Positions 9,403-18,011 of a DNA stretch of 64,000 nucleotides are shown in pieces. Under the pieces are notes generated by a model. The model was not told where the DNA came from. It saw nothing but the letters and a program-made list of their open reading frames with translations, and searched no databases. The translations under genes and the position numbers were made by a program. Source of the stretch: Pseudomonadota bacterium (GTDB lineage Bacteria > Pseudomonadota > Alphaproteobacteria > Rhizobiales > MH13). The DNA lies in assembly GCA_039024915.1 (NCBI GenBank), contig JBCCPK010000003.1, positions 62,001 through 126,000 on the forward strand, in the 5' to 3' direction. Positions within the stretch are counted from its first letter, which is position 1. Each line of letters starts with the position of its first letter.

Positions 9403-10671
9403 TTATGAGGACGCTTGTTGAGCCTCGTCAGGATCATCGTTGTCGAGCTCGGCCCGTTCTTCGGCCCGGCGCTTTTCAACGAGTCGCACGCACCAGATGC
9501 TCGCCTCGTAAAGAAGCAGAGTTGGCACCGCAAGACCCACCTGACTTATAGGATCGGGCGGCGTCAGGAAGGCGGCGGCCAAAAAGGTGCCGACAATGGC
9601 GTACTTGCGCTTCTTGGCCAGGCCATCAGCGGTCACCACGCCCATGCGGCCCAGGAGCGTCAACACGATCGGCAACTGGAACACCAGACCAAACGCAAAG
9701 ATGAGGGTCATGATCAAGCTGAGATATTCGCTCGTCCGCGCCATGAGCTGAATGGACGCCTGTCCATCACCCCCTTGTTGCTCAAACGAAAGAAAGAAGT
9801 TCAGCGCGAGCGGCATAACGACGAAATAGACAAGCGCCGCCCCGACCACGAACAGGATCGGTGTCGCAACAAGATAGGGGATGAATGCCCCGCGTTCATG
9901 TTTGTAGAGGCCCGGCGCCATGAACATATAGATCTGGCTTGCGATCACAGGGAAAGCGATGAAGAGCGCGCCGAACAAGGCGATCCGCAGCTGCGTGAAG
10001 AAATACTCCTGCGGCGCGGTGAAGATGAGTTCGAGATCGGAAGCCTCATCCTGGGCTCGGTCGAAGGGGACAAGCAGAATGTTGAAGATCTGATCGGCGA
10101 TGAAATAGCAGCCGATGAACGCCACACCGAGCGCGATGACGGCAAAAAACAGCCGCTGGCGCAGTTCGATCAGATGCTCAATCAGCGGCGCCCGAGATTT
10201 TTCGACTTCATCCTCTTCCAGATCATCCTCGAACGGATCGTCTTCAGGCGGCAAGGTCGAGCCTGCGGCAGCGGAAGCCGGCGTCAGCGACAATGGTTCA
10301 TCAATGGGCGCAGGCTTGCCCACCGTTTTGTTGGGCAGCTCATTGCCCGCAGAGGATGCTTCACCCGTGGTGGCAGACGACGATGCCGCCTTCGTGGTGG
10401 TCCGCCTCGTGGATGGCTTTTTGGTGGTGGCGGCACTTCGGCTGGGAGCCTTCTTGGTTGATGCTTTGCCCTCTGACGCTTTTTTGGCGGAAGGCTTTTT
10501 GGCAGAAGGCTTTTTGGCCGCAGGTTTCTTAGATGCGGGCTTAGTGGCCGCGGGCTTCCTGCCAGATGGCTTGCGCGCAGCGGGCTGGCGGCGAGGTTTG
10601 TCCGCAGCCGCGCTCTCGCCGCTCGTCTCCTGTTCCCCGTTGCCCTGGTTTGGATCGGCTTTCTCAGCCAT
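9403..10671 (-). CDS. tatC: Sec-independent translocase TatC with histone H1-like N-terminal tail
   Basis: TatC is the six-helix receptor for twin-arginine signal peptides. The core (about 160-422) is normal in length and sequence: S-R-A-P-L-I-E-H-L-I-E-L-R-x-R, then F-T-A-P-Q-E-Y-F, and a C-terminal F-L-T-P-P-D-P-x-S-Q block. In front lies a tail of about 155 residues. Residues 25-100 are Lys/Ala/Pro/Ser-rich with K-K-P-A-A-K-K-P-S-A repeats, and residues 142-158 are strongly acidic. The ATG at 10671 overlaps the tatB stop by eight bases, and there is no other ATG before the second half of the core. The tail is therefore probably translated. TatC's N-terminus faces the cytoplasm. Such a tail is not part of the standard family. 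Confidence 0.93.
   Translation of the reverse strand: MAEKADPNQGNGEQETSGESAAADKPRRQPAARKPSGRKPAATKPASKKPAAKKPSAKKPSAKKASEGKASTKKAPSRSAATTKKPSTRRTTTKAASSSATTGEASSAGNELPNKTVGKPAPIDEPLSLTPASAAAGSTLPPEDDPFEDDLEEDEVEKSRAPLIEHLIELRQRLFFAVIALGVAFIGCYFIADQIFNILLVPFDRAQDEASDLELIFTAPQEYFFTQLRIALFGALFIAFPVIASQIYMFMAPGLYKHERGAFIPYLVATPILFVVGAALVYFVVMPLALNFFLSFEQQGGDGQASIQLMARTSEYLSLIMTLIFAFGLVFQLPIVLTLLGRMGVVTADGLAKKRKYAIVGTFLAAAFLTPPDPISQVGLAVPTLLLYEASIWCVRLVEKRRAEERAELDNDDPDEAQQASS
10475..10594. repeat. 15-bp degenerate tandem array inside the tatC tail
   Basis: Eight consecutive 15-base units can be laid out from 10475. Units two (10490-10504) and three (10505-10519) differ only at the last base. On the coding (minus) strand each unit encodes a pentapeptide of the A-K-K-P-S / A-x-K-P-A type. 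The periodicity preserves the reading frame, so the tail could expand or shrink by slippage without harming the TatC core. It is a coding repeat, not a CRISPR or operator array. Confidence 0.8.
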
Positions 10672-11101
10672 CGGCTACGCTTTGCTCTCCCTCAGCTTGC
10701 GCCTTGGACGCAGCTTTGGACTTTACCGATGCTGTTTTGCTCGGCTTAGGAGCAGCCGTCTGAGAGCGCGTAGCGGCCGACGCGCTTGTCTGGGCTGTAT
10801 CAACCGCTTCCTTCACCGTGTTTCCAACATCGGTGAGCGGGCGCATTTCCTTGGCGATAGTCTGTTTGATTTTGGTGGCCGGGTTAAGCGAGCGCACATC
10901 GTTGATTGTCTGTCGCACATCATCAAGCTCAGCTTCTTTCAGCGCATCATTGAACTGGCGTTGGACCTGACTGGTCATCGAACGCGCCTGTCGGACAAAG
11001 CGGCCCACCGCTCGCAACATTCCCGGGAGCTCGCGTGGACCGACCACGAGGATCGCGATCGCCGCAACCACCAAGAGCTCCACGCCACCAATATCGAACA
11101 T
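10664..11101 (-). CDS. tatB: Sec-independent translocase TatB
   Basis: TatB forms the Tat receptor complex with TatC. The 145-residue product shows the standard plan: N-terminal M-F-D-I-G-G-V-E-L-L-V-V membrane helix, the G-P-R-E-L-P-G hinge, then an amphipathic helix (A-V-G-R-F-V-R-Q-A-R). A longer charged and low-complexity C-terminal part follows, with A-K-x-S-x-A-S-K-A-Q near the end. It lies between tatA and tatC on the minus strand and overlaps tatC by eight bases, consistent with a coupled tatABC operon. Confidence 0.95.
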   Translation of the reverse strand: MFDIGGVELLVVAAIAILVVGPRELPGMLRAVGRFVRQARSMTSQVQRQFNDALKEAELDDVRQTINDVRSLNPATKIKQTIAKEMRPLTDVGNTVKEAVDTAQTSASAATRSQTAAPKPSKTASVKSKAASKAQAEGEQSVADG

Positions 11102-11175
11102 GCGCGTCCTCGTTCAACGGTCGCTCCAGACCGCGACAAACGCAGCCCGTTCGGCCGAACAAGCGGTAGGGCTGG

Positions 11176-11397
11176 TTAGCCTTGCTTGGACTCTTCGGCG
11201 GTCTTGCTGGGAGACACCGTCTCCTCGGCGGTATGCTCTATCGTCCGCCCCTCGTCCTTCTCATCATCGGCAAGCCCCGTCTTGAAGCTCTTGATGCCTT
11301 TGGCGAGGTCGCCCATGAACTCGGAAATCTTGCCGCGTCCAAACAGTAGGACAATCAGCAGGACCACCAGCAAAATTTGCATCCAACCTGGAACCAT
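11176..11397 (-). CDS. tatA: Sec-independent translocase TatA
   Basis: TatA oligomerises to form the passage through which folded Tat substrates cross the inner membrane. The 73-residue protein has one short membrane helix ([14 protein letters not shown]), the F-G-R-G-K hinge and the amphipathic [13 protein letters not shown] helix, then an acidic tail. I choose the ATG at 11397, preceded by AAAGGAGA six bases upstream, over a GTG six codons earlier. It heads tatABC. The lone ABC ATPase gene precedes it by about 150 bases. Confidence 0.95.
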   Translation of the reverse strand: MVPGWMQILLVVLLIVLLFGRGKISEFMGDLAKGIKSFKTGLADDEKDEGRTIEHTAEETVSPSKTAEESKQG

Positions 11398-11548
11398 CAG
11401 TCTCTCCTTTGGCACGCCTAACCCGATGGGCGCGCAAATGGCAGCGAACGGCTTGTCGCCACCTCTTCGTCATAAAGCCAAACAGCACGACACCCGGCTT
11501 GTCTACACGCGGCCTTGCTTTCTCATCTGTGTATGTAAGCGTCGGCGC

Positions 11549-12634
11549 CTAGTTTTGGAAGACCATTGCGCCTTCTGGGTGAACGCGAATGCCCACCTTA
11601 TCACCGGGCTTGTGTCGATCGATGTCCGCCGAGCGTGCAAAAACCGGTCGGTCCAAGCCCTCAAACATGAGGCGAACGAGATCAATCTCACCTAAAAACT
11701 GAACCGCGGTCACCGTGGCACGCGGTCCGTTGGACTGCTCGTCAGCATCACTAAGCTCCACCGCAGAATGACGAATGCCAACCAAAAGCTGTGTCCCATC
11801 CGCGTGTGCCTTGGCGTCGATTTCGCCAAGGGGCGTGTGCGCCTTTCCGCCCTTTGCGACAGCGTCGAATTCGTTGAGTTCGTGAAAGAAACGGGCAGCG
11901 AACGCGTCAACCGGTTGGTTGTAAAAGTCGCGCGCGGAGCCATCCTGGACGATCCGACCGTCACGCATAAGCACGATGCGGTCAGCGATGCGCAGCGCTT
12001 CATCGGGATCATGAGTGACAACAAGTGTTGTCGTTCCTAGCTCACGAAGAATTCCGAGCGTTTCGTCTCGGACGCGGTCACGTGTCCGGCGATCGAGACC
12101 CGAAAACGGCTCGTCCATCAAGATGATGCGTGGCTTGGGCACGATGGCGCGAGCGAGTGCGACACGCTGCTGCATGCCGCCTGACAACATATGCGGATGA
12201 TCGTTGGCCGTTTGCGCAAGACCGACCCTTTCGAGAGCCTCTCGGGCTTCGCGATTTGCTTCGGCTGGCGTGAGCCGTGAAAGCCCGAAGCGAACGTTAT
12301 CGAGAACCGTCAAATGCGGAAACAGGGCGAAATCCTGAAACATCAGGCCAACTTCGCGCTTTTCAGGCGGGACAAATGTATCGTCAGCGACGACCACTTT
12401 CTGATCGAGGCGGATAGTGCCCGATTGTGGCCGCTCGGTTCCCGCTAGAATGCGAAGCAAAGTGGTTTTGCCGCATCCCGAATGACCGAGCAGGCAAACG
12501 ATCTCACCTTGTTCAACTGTCAGTGAGACACCGCGAACAGCGGACTTCTTACCGAAATAGTGGACGACGCCGTCGATCTCGACCTTGGACGCAACTCTGC
12601 TTTCGGGCTGCTCCAACCCGCTTTGGCCGTGCAT
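11549..12634 (-). CDS. ABC transporter ATP-binding protein (FbpC/PotA-like)
   Basis: This 361-residue ATPase belongs to the iron/polyamine/sulfate importer group. It has Walker A G-H-S-G-C-G-K-T-T, Q-loop F-Q-D-F-A-L-F-P-H, signature L-S-G-G-M-Q-Q-R, Walker B R-I-I-L-M-D-E-P and the H-loop T-H-D, in order within the first 240 residues. A TOBE-like C-terminal domain follows. F-Y-N-Q-P and the Phe-rich F-A-A-R-F-F-H-E resemble FbpC (ferric iron) subunits. No permease or binding-protein gene is beside it, so the substrate is unknown. It sits four bases after scpB and precedes tatA, as an extra gene between two conserved pairs. Confidence 0.85.
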   Translation of the reverse strand: MHGQSGLEQPESRVASKVEIDGVVHYFGKKSAVRGVSLTVEQGEIVCLLGHSGCGKTTLLRILAGTERPQSGTIRLDQKVVVADDTFVPPEKREVGLMFQDFALFPHLTVLDNVRFGLSRLTPAEANREAREALERVGLAQTANDHPHMLSGGMQQRVALARAIVPKPRIILMDEPFSGLDRRTRDRVRDETLGILRELGTTTLVVTHDPDEALRIADRIVLMRDGRIVQDGSARDFYNQPVDAFAARFFHELNEFDAVAKGGKAHTPLGEIDAKAHADGTQLLVGIRHSAVELSDADEQSNGPRATVTAVQFLGEIDLVRLMFEGLDRPVFARSADIDRHKPGDKVGIRVHPEGAMVFQN

Positions 12635-12637
12635 CGC

Positions 12638-13444
12638 CTAAGCGTCCTCGCCCCGCGCCGGGCCAGGCTCATTCGCCTCGCTGTCGCCGTCTTCATCCGA
12701 GGGCCATAGCGCCATCGATGCGCGCTCCGCTTGCTCATCGGCTTCATCCATGGGGTCTTCGTCCGGCTTTTCAGCGCCAGAAAGCCCCGGGAGGATCGGC
12801 GAATTGGGGTCCGGAACAGTCTCGAGCAGGCCAGCACCTCTGAGTTCCTCAAGGCCCGGCAAGTCACCGATACTGTCGAGGGTAAAGTGGTCCAGGAAAT
12901 CCGGGGTCGTGCCGTAGGTGACCGGCCGACCAGGCGTACGACGACGGCCACGCATGCGCACCCAACCGGCCTCGAGCAAGACGTCGAGCGTTCCCTTAGA
13001 AGCTGCAACGCCTCGGATATCCTCGATTTCGGCACGGGTGACGGGTTGGTGGTAAGCGATGATCGCAAGTGTCTCGAGTGCAGCCCGGCTGAGCTTGCGC
13101 GGCTCGCGCGCTTGGGCTTCGAAAAGCCAATCAAGATCGGGAGCGGTGCGAAGAGCGTACCCACCTGCAAGACGTATCAGCCGGACGCCGCCGTCATACT
13201 TACTCTCCAGCGCCTCAATTGCCGTAGAGACGGTCGTATCGCCAACGTAGGTTGCCAGCTGCTTGGCCGTGATCGGCGCATCGCTTGAAAACAGCAGTGC
13301 CTCGACGACCCTGACAGCCTCCTCAGGCGCCATATCCGGCGTTGGCGGGTTGCTTTCCTGTTCGGGCCCATCGCCTTGGGGCAAATCGCCCAAAGGCAGT
13401 TCTTGCGATCGATCGCCACCAACGTTGCGAGACGGCGCGCTCAT
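12638..13444 (-). CDS. scpB: Segregation and condensation protein B
   Basis: ScpB is the winged-helix (kite) subunit of the SMC-ScpAB condensin that compacts and segregates the chromosome. The 268-residue product has a 35-residue polar leader. Two winged-helix domains follow, with V-E-A-L-L-F-S-S-D-A-P-I near 46-57 and the conserved L-S-R-A-A-L-E-T-L-A-I-I-A-Y-x-Q-P-V-T-R-A-E-I-E-x-I-R-G-V core. Then comes R-x-x-x-P-G-R-P-V-x-Y-G-T-T. The C-terminal 70 residues are acidic and variable. Its ATG at 13444 overlaps the scpA stop codon as ATGA, so the two subunits are likely co-translated. Confidence 0.94.
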   Translation of the reverse strand: MSAPSRNVGGDRSQELPLGDLPQGDGPEQESNPPTPDMAPEEAVRVVEALLFSSDAPITAKQLATYVGDTTVSTAIEALESKYDGGVRLIRLAGGYALRTAPDLDWLFEAQAREPRKLSRAALETLAIIAYHQPVTRAEIEDIRGVAASKGTLDVLLEAGWVRMRGRRRTPGRPVTYGTTPDFLDHFTLDSIGDLPGLEELRGAGLLETVPDPNSPILPGLSGAEKPDEDPMDEADEQAERASMALWPSDEDGDSEANEPGPARGEDA

Positions 13445-14307
13445 GATGCACCACCGTCTGTCGACTGATCACCTGTTTCGGCGCGGGCTCGAACGAAGAG
13501 CGCCCGCAAAGGCGCGTCTTGGCGCAACTCAACCTGGCCCTCGCGCGCCAACTCTAGGCTTGCTGCAAAAGCAGCCGCCTTCATGCCCCCGCGACGAGCC
13601 CGCGCCGATGAACCGCGCTGAAGCGCGGCTTGGGCAGCCAGTACCACGTCGAACGGTGTCCATTCGGCAAGGCTGCCAAGCGCGCGTTCCACGAGTGCAC
13701 GCGCATCGGCCAAGGACCAAACCTCTCGCCGGGCGATGGTAATTGTTCGATCAAGGTGACGGGTCTGGATTTGCGCATAAGCGTTCAGCAGATCAAACAG
13801 TTCTGCGGTCCAAGTGGGATCACCGGGCACGCCTATTGGCCGATCATTACCCGTTGGAAAGATATGCAGCTGTTTTTGTGGCTGCCGCCACAGTTTCTGG
13901 GACGCTGTGCGGACCGCATCGAGCTTACGAAGGCGCAGCGCCAACGCCTCTGCCATCTCCTGCGGATCAGGTTCGTCGTCATCGGGGGGATCAGGAAGCA
14001 ACAACCGTGATTTCAGATAAGCGAGCCACGCCGCCATGACGAGGTAATCGGCAGCCAGCTCAAGTCGCCCTGCTCGCGCTTGTTCGATAAACTCCGCATA
14101 CTGATCGACGAGCGCAACAATCGACAGATTGCTCAAATCGACCTTTTGCGTGCGCGCCATCGCCAGCAGCAAATCTATCGGCCCCTCAAAGCCGGTGATA
14201 TCCACAATGAAGGAATCGGGCGCCAGGTCGCTTTCCGCGGGCTCTGCGGAGACCGCAGCCGCCCTGCGGGCTGCCGCACTGGATGCAAAGTCAATGACGT
14301 CAGACAT
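13441..14307 (-). CDS. scpA: Segregation and condensation protein A (kleisin)
   Basis: ScpA is the kleisin that bridges SMC heads. The 288-residue product has an N-terminal polar stretch. The conserved F-E-G-P-I-D-L-L-L-A-M-A-R-x-Q-K-V-D-L-S motif follows near 39-58, and then the A-x-D-Y-L-V-M-A-A-W-L-A-Y-L-K-S-R-L-L-L-P helix. The C-terminal winged helix, which contacts the SMC head, ends near the stop codon. Start is the ATG at 14307. It is upstream of and overlaps scpB by four bases; nagZ lies 179 bases further upstream. Confidence 0.94.
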   Translation of the reverse strand: MSDVIDFASSAAARRAAAVSAEPAESDLAPDSFIVDITGFEGPIDLLLAMARTQKVDLSNLSIVALVDQYAEFIEQARAGRLELAADYLVMAAWLAYLKSRLLLPDPPDDDEPDPQEMAEALALRLRKLDAVRTASQKLWRQPQKQLHIFPTGNDRPIGVPGDPTWTAELFDLLNAYAQIQTRHLDRTITIARREVWSLADARALVERALGSLAEWTPFDVVLAAQAALQRGSSARARRGGMKAAAFAASLELAREGQVELRQDAPLRALFVRARAETGDQSTDGGAS

Positions 14308-14486
14308 AATGATCCGGCGTTGTGCTTGTGGGTCGCAGGCAAGCGATCACTCTCAAGACCAGACAGTGGACGCATGCGGTTTAAGCGTATGTGTGCTGCT
14401 ACCACGCTCGGCGGGGTGTGAAAACGGCCAACTCCCAAGGCGCAGGTATTGTTGCCGCTCATCCCCTGCTTTTGCGGCAGAAAGGG

Positions 14487-15596
14487 CTACGCGTGGGTGG
14501 TCTTCGTGGGATCTACTATGCCGTCATCGTCGCTGCCGGAAAAATCAGCCAGCAACGCTTCCAATCGACTATCAAGTGCTGCCCGGTCAATCGACTGCCG
14601 CCCACGTCGCGCCAGAGCGCGGGCCGCTCGTTCCGCCGAGGTGCCGGTGAGTTCTGGCACGCTCTCCACAATGGCGTCCATTTCAGATTGGCTGCCATTG
14701 CAGTGCAGAACGATGTCGCAACCGGCCGCTATTGCAGCCTTGGCACGCTCATTGATCGAACCTGAAAGCGCACCCATCGACAAATCATCGGTCAGCAAGA
14801 GGCCGTTGAATTTCATGGTGTGCCGCACGTAGTCGATAACCGGTTTGGACAATGTGGCGGGCGTTTCGCTGTCGATCGCATCGAACAGCAGGTGCCCCGT
14901 CATCCCCATTGGCGCATCTTGCAGGGCGCGAAACGGGCTGAAATCGGTCAGCGCGAGCGTCGACTTCGTGGCCCGAATTCGCGGTAAACGCATGTGGCTG
15001 TCGTCGCGCGCGCGACCATGGCCAGGCATGTGCTTGATGACTGGAACGACACCGGACTCCAAATAGGCATCGTGCACTGCGCGCGCCAGCTTGATCACGA
15101 CCTCAGGCAAGCCGTGATAGGCGCGATTGCCAATGGCGTTGGTGCTTCCCGGTAGCCGCAAATCCAGCACCGGCGCACAGTTGACGTCGATGCCGACCGA
15201 CAGCAGATCATCAGCAATCATCCAGGCTGCGATCTGCGCCGCCTCAACGCCTCGACCTTCCGCAGCGACTTCCATCGCGCCGAACCGTCCCGCGGAAGGG
15301 TAGCGTCGCCAGTGCGGCGGCTTCAACCGCTGGACCCGCCCGCCTTCCTGATCGACCAAGATTGGCGCATGCCAGCCCAATTCGTCACGGACGCCCGCCG
15401 TAAGCTCCCGGACCTGGTTTGGACTTGCCACGTTGCGCGCAAACAGGATCACGCCCCACGGTCGGACGGTTCGAAGATAATCACGTTCGAACCCGCTCAG
15501 CCGACGACCGGCAAGCCCGCAGATCAAAGCGCGGGTCCCAAATATCGGCAGGTCAAGCCGCCCAGGTGCTGGATCAGCTGTTGCGCGGGTTGCCAT
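14487..15596 (-). CDS. nagZ: Beta-N-acetylhexosaminidase, glycoside hydrolase family 3
   Basis: NagZ removes N-acetylglucosamine from anhydromuropeptides in the cytoplasm during cell-wall recycling. The 369-residue protein carries the family features: P-W-G-V-I-L-F-A-R-N near 47-56, D-Q-E-G-G-R-V-Q-R, the K-H-M-P-G-H-G-x-x-x-x-D-S-H loop with the catalytic His/Asp pair, and the nucleophile region L-T-D-D-L-S-M-G-A-L. Length is close to the usual 340-360. It lies between the SPOR-domain protein and scpA on the minus strand, an arrangement common in Hyphomicrobiales. No signal peptide is visible. Confidence 0.93.
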   Translation of the reverse strand: MATRATADPAPGRLDLPIFGTRALICGLAGRRLSGFERDYLRTVRPWGVILFARNVASPNQVRELTAGVRDELGWHAPILVDQEGGRVQRLKPPHWRRYPSAGRFGAMEVAAEGRGVEAAQIAAWMIADDLLSVGIDVNCAPVLDLRLPGSTNAIGNRAYHGLPEVVIKLARAVHDAYLESGVVPVIKHMPGHGRARDDSHMRLPRIRATKSTLALTDFSPFRALQDAPMGMTGHLLFDAIDSETPATLSKPVIDYVRHTMKFNGLLLTDDLSMGALSGSINERAKAAIAAGCDIVLHCNGSQSEMDAIVESVPELTGTSAERAARALARRGRQSIDRAALDSRLEALLADFSGSDDDGIVDPTKTTHA

Positions 15597-15631
15597 ATCG
15601 AGGCGTTCTCAACACTGTCAGGGGCATGTAG

Positions 15632-17902
15632 TCAGCGCCGCTGAACGAAGCATTCTCCGCCAGCAGACTGGTAACGCTGACACAGGCTGTTCGCCGATGC
15701 CCGGTCCATGGGACCTATGCGCAAGCGGTGGAAGATACCTCGGTCACCAAGATCAACCCTTTGGATATCGGGCGAATACCCCGACAAAATGCTTCCGAAA
15801 CGACCTTGCAGGGAGCTGAACGTTGACGATGCCTGTTCTTCGGATCGCAAGCTTGCGAGCTGAACGACCCAATCGCCGGCCGGAGCGACGGTAGCCGTTT
15901 GCGTCGAGGCCGTTTGTGCGGGCGCAGCGGTCTGGCTCGGGGGCACCACTGCGGATTGATCTGTTTGCGCTGGCAGCGGGGCGTTTTGCGGCGTGGTCAG
16001 CTGGACAGGGCTTGGCGGTTGGGCAGGACTTGGCGTTTGGGCGACACTTGGCGTTGCCGGAGCGGTTGGTGCCGAAGGCGTCGTTGAAGCGACATCGACA
16101 GATGGTGCTGGCACCGCAGGCGCCGGTGTAACGGGTGCAGCCGCAAGCCCGGTACCCAACGCACTTGGCCTTGGTGTTGGGGCTGGCGGGCGAATTGACG
16201 GGGTACCGCCCGCCGGTGGTCCCAGTTCTGGAACAGTTGCAACCTCCGTCTGGGGCGTAACCTGCTGCAGCGCGGCTGGATCGATCTGCGGACCGCTATT
16301 TGGGCCCACTGCGATGGTCTCGACCGCTCTGGTGCTGAGGACCTCCGAGGTAACTGCTTCGACCGCAGTGTTCGTCTCGTCTACCGCGTTTTGAACGGTC
16401 TGTTCGGCGGTCTGTTGGGCAACGCCCGCAACGTCTTCGAGCGCAGCTGCAAGCTCAGATGGTGCATTCTCTGCAGTTTCGCCAACGGTTTCGGTCGCCT
16501 CCTCAGCAACGTCTACAACCGTACCATCAGCCAGCACGGTGACAGTCCGTACTGGCCGGCTCGCCGTTGAGCCCGGTGGTGCGGGGGCGATGTCCTCGGC
16601 TGGACCGACAGGGGTGACCTGGGAGGTGAGCGATTCTGCGCCAGGGGCTGGCAGAACAATGCGCGGATTGTCATCGTCTGCAGGACCGCCCTGTTCATCC
16701 AGCGCGCTGAAGACCGCGTCGCCTGGTTGTGCGGGCTGATCAGCAGTATCGTCGGTTTGTTCAACCTTGATTTCCGCGTCATCGGCAGCGATCAACTGCG
16801 GTGCTTCGCCTTCCGCTGAGCCGCCCGACAGCACCCCATACGCAACGGCGCCCCCAAGAGCGAGCACGCCAAGTGCGGCTAGAGTAAAAACTGTGCTGCG
16901 GTTCTTTTTTGGTTCCGGCTGATCATATTCCTCTAGCAGGTTGTCCTCGAAAGGCTCCGCTGTTTGAGGATCGTTCGGCCGGGGCGCCAGCGGCGGCGCA
17001 CCGGGATCAAAATCCGGATCACTGGCGAGGTCCGCCATGGGAGCATCCATGGACAAAGGATCGTTCGACGTCTCCGGAGAACGACCGGACAGCGCAGCAG
17101 TTCCGGCGACACCGCCCAAGGCAGCGGCAGCCATGTTGGCCGTAAGTGGGGGCTCTCCGGCGCGGTCCTCAAAGGGTTCCGCTGCTGCTCCGACATCCGG
17201 TGACGTTGACGCAGTGACGGTCGGCGTCACGTCGTCATCGACGGAAAACTCATCTAACGCGGCGAGGAGCGCTTCCTCATCGACCGATTGCTGAGGTCGC
17301 ACGGGATCAGGCTCGTCTGGCGTCAAGCTCAGCTCGGATACAGCAGCGGCCGGCGCAGCTGCCTCAACCGGTGGAGTATGGGTCGGCTCGACCGACGGCG
17401 ACGGCGCAGCTGTTTGCGCAGGCACAGCCGGTGCAGCCTGTGGGGCCGGCGGGGCAGGCGCAGCTGGCGGCGTGAGTGCGGGTTCGGCGGGCGGGACCGG
17501 CGCAGATGGTTCTGCACTCGGTGTCAGCAGATCCGAGAAGTTCAGATCCGCCAGCAGTTCGTCAGTGTCGGCAAGCGGGTCGTCCCCGGGGCCTGGCTGC
17601 AGGTCAAACTCCGATAGATCAAGTTCAGACGCGAGGATATCGCCATCGGCGAGCGCATCTTCGATGAGTTGATCATCGGTCAGTTCACGGCTTGATCGAA
17701 GATCGCGTGGCAGCAGCGCGTCATCATTGCTCAAGGGCTTGTCCGGGGTTTGGGCGCGCTGGGACCCCCGCGGCGGCTCGAGACCCGCGGCGCCCATAAG
17801 CCGCGCTAGTTCGTCAAGCGGATCAACTGTTCCAGCACCACTCGAATCGGTTTCGCCGGCTTGTTTCGCCTTAGGCGGATAATCGTCGCCAGACTGAGCC
17901 AT
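15632..17902 (-). CDS. SPOR-domain membrane protein
   Basis: This 756-residue bitopic protein has three parts. There is an acidic cytoplasmic half of about 335 residues, rich in Asp, Pro and Ala and including D-E-L-L-A-D-L-N-F. One membrane helix (A-A-L-G-V-L-A-L-G-G-A-V-A-Y-G-V-L) lies near 340-357. A long Pro/Ala/Thr-rich periplasmic linker follows, and then a SPOR domain from about 678 to the end (W-V-V-Q-L-A-S-L ... F-H-R-L-R-I-G-P). SPOR domains bind denuded septal glycan and mark division sites. The gene sits between argS and nagZ, a frequent alphaproteobacterial order. Its cytoplasmic half is unusually long and acidic; the partner of that part is unknown. Confidence 0.88.
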   Translation of the reverse strand: MAQSGDDYPPKAKQAGETDSSGAGTVDPLDELARLMGAAGLEPPRGSQRAQTPDKPLSNDDALLPRDLRSSRELTDDQLIEDALADGDILASELDLSEFDLQPGPGDDPLADTDELLADLNFSDLLTPSAEPSAPVPPAEPALTPPAAPAPPAPQAAPAVPAQTAAPSPSVEPTHTPPVEAAAPAAAVSELSLTPDEPDPVRPQQSVDEEALLAALDEFSVDDDVTPTVTASTSPDVGAAAEPFEDRAGEPPLTANMAAAALGGVAGTAALSGRSPETSNDPLSMDAPMADLASDPDFDPGAPPLAPRPNDPQTAEPFEDNLLEEYDQPEPKKNRSTVFTLAALGVLALGGAVAYGVLSGGSAEGEAPQLIAADDAEIKVEQTDDTADQPAQPGDAVFSALDEQGGPADDDNPRIVLPAPGAESLTSQVTPVGPAEDIAPAPPGSTASRPVRTVTVLADGTVVDVAEEATETVGETAENAPSELAAALEDVAGVAQQTAEQTVQNAVDETNTAVEAVTSEVLSTRAVETIAVGPNSGPQIDPAALQQVTPQTEVATVPELGPPAGGTPSIRPPAPTPRPSALGTGLAAAPVTPAPAVPAPSVDVASTTPSAPTAPATPSVAQTPSPAQPPSPVQLTTPQNAPLPAQTDQSAVVPPSQTAAPAQTASTQTATVAPAGDWVVQLASLRSEEQASSTFSSLQGRFGSILSGYSPDIQRVDLGDRGIFHRLRIGPMDRASANSLCQRYQSAGGECFVQRR

Positions 17903-18011
17903 CGCCTATGCCTTCGTTTACTAAGCTTTATACGTTGCCCAGCCAGATGGCGGGAATGAGGCAAACATTGCGCCTAATTTGCTAGGCGTTCCAATGCCTC
18001 AGGGCTTTGCC

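Noticed and set aside
10475-10594. CRISPR-like array
   Set aside because: Units are 15 bases, directly abutting, without spacers, and encode a continuous repeat in the tatC frame.
10115-11179. Plus-strand open frame opposite tatC and tatB
   Set aside because: It is antisense to two clear genes and reads as low-complexity complement of the tatC repeats.
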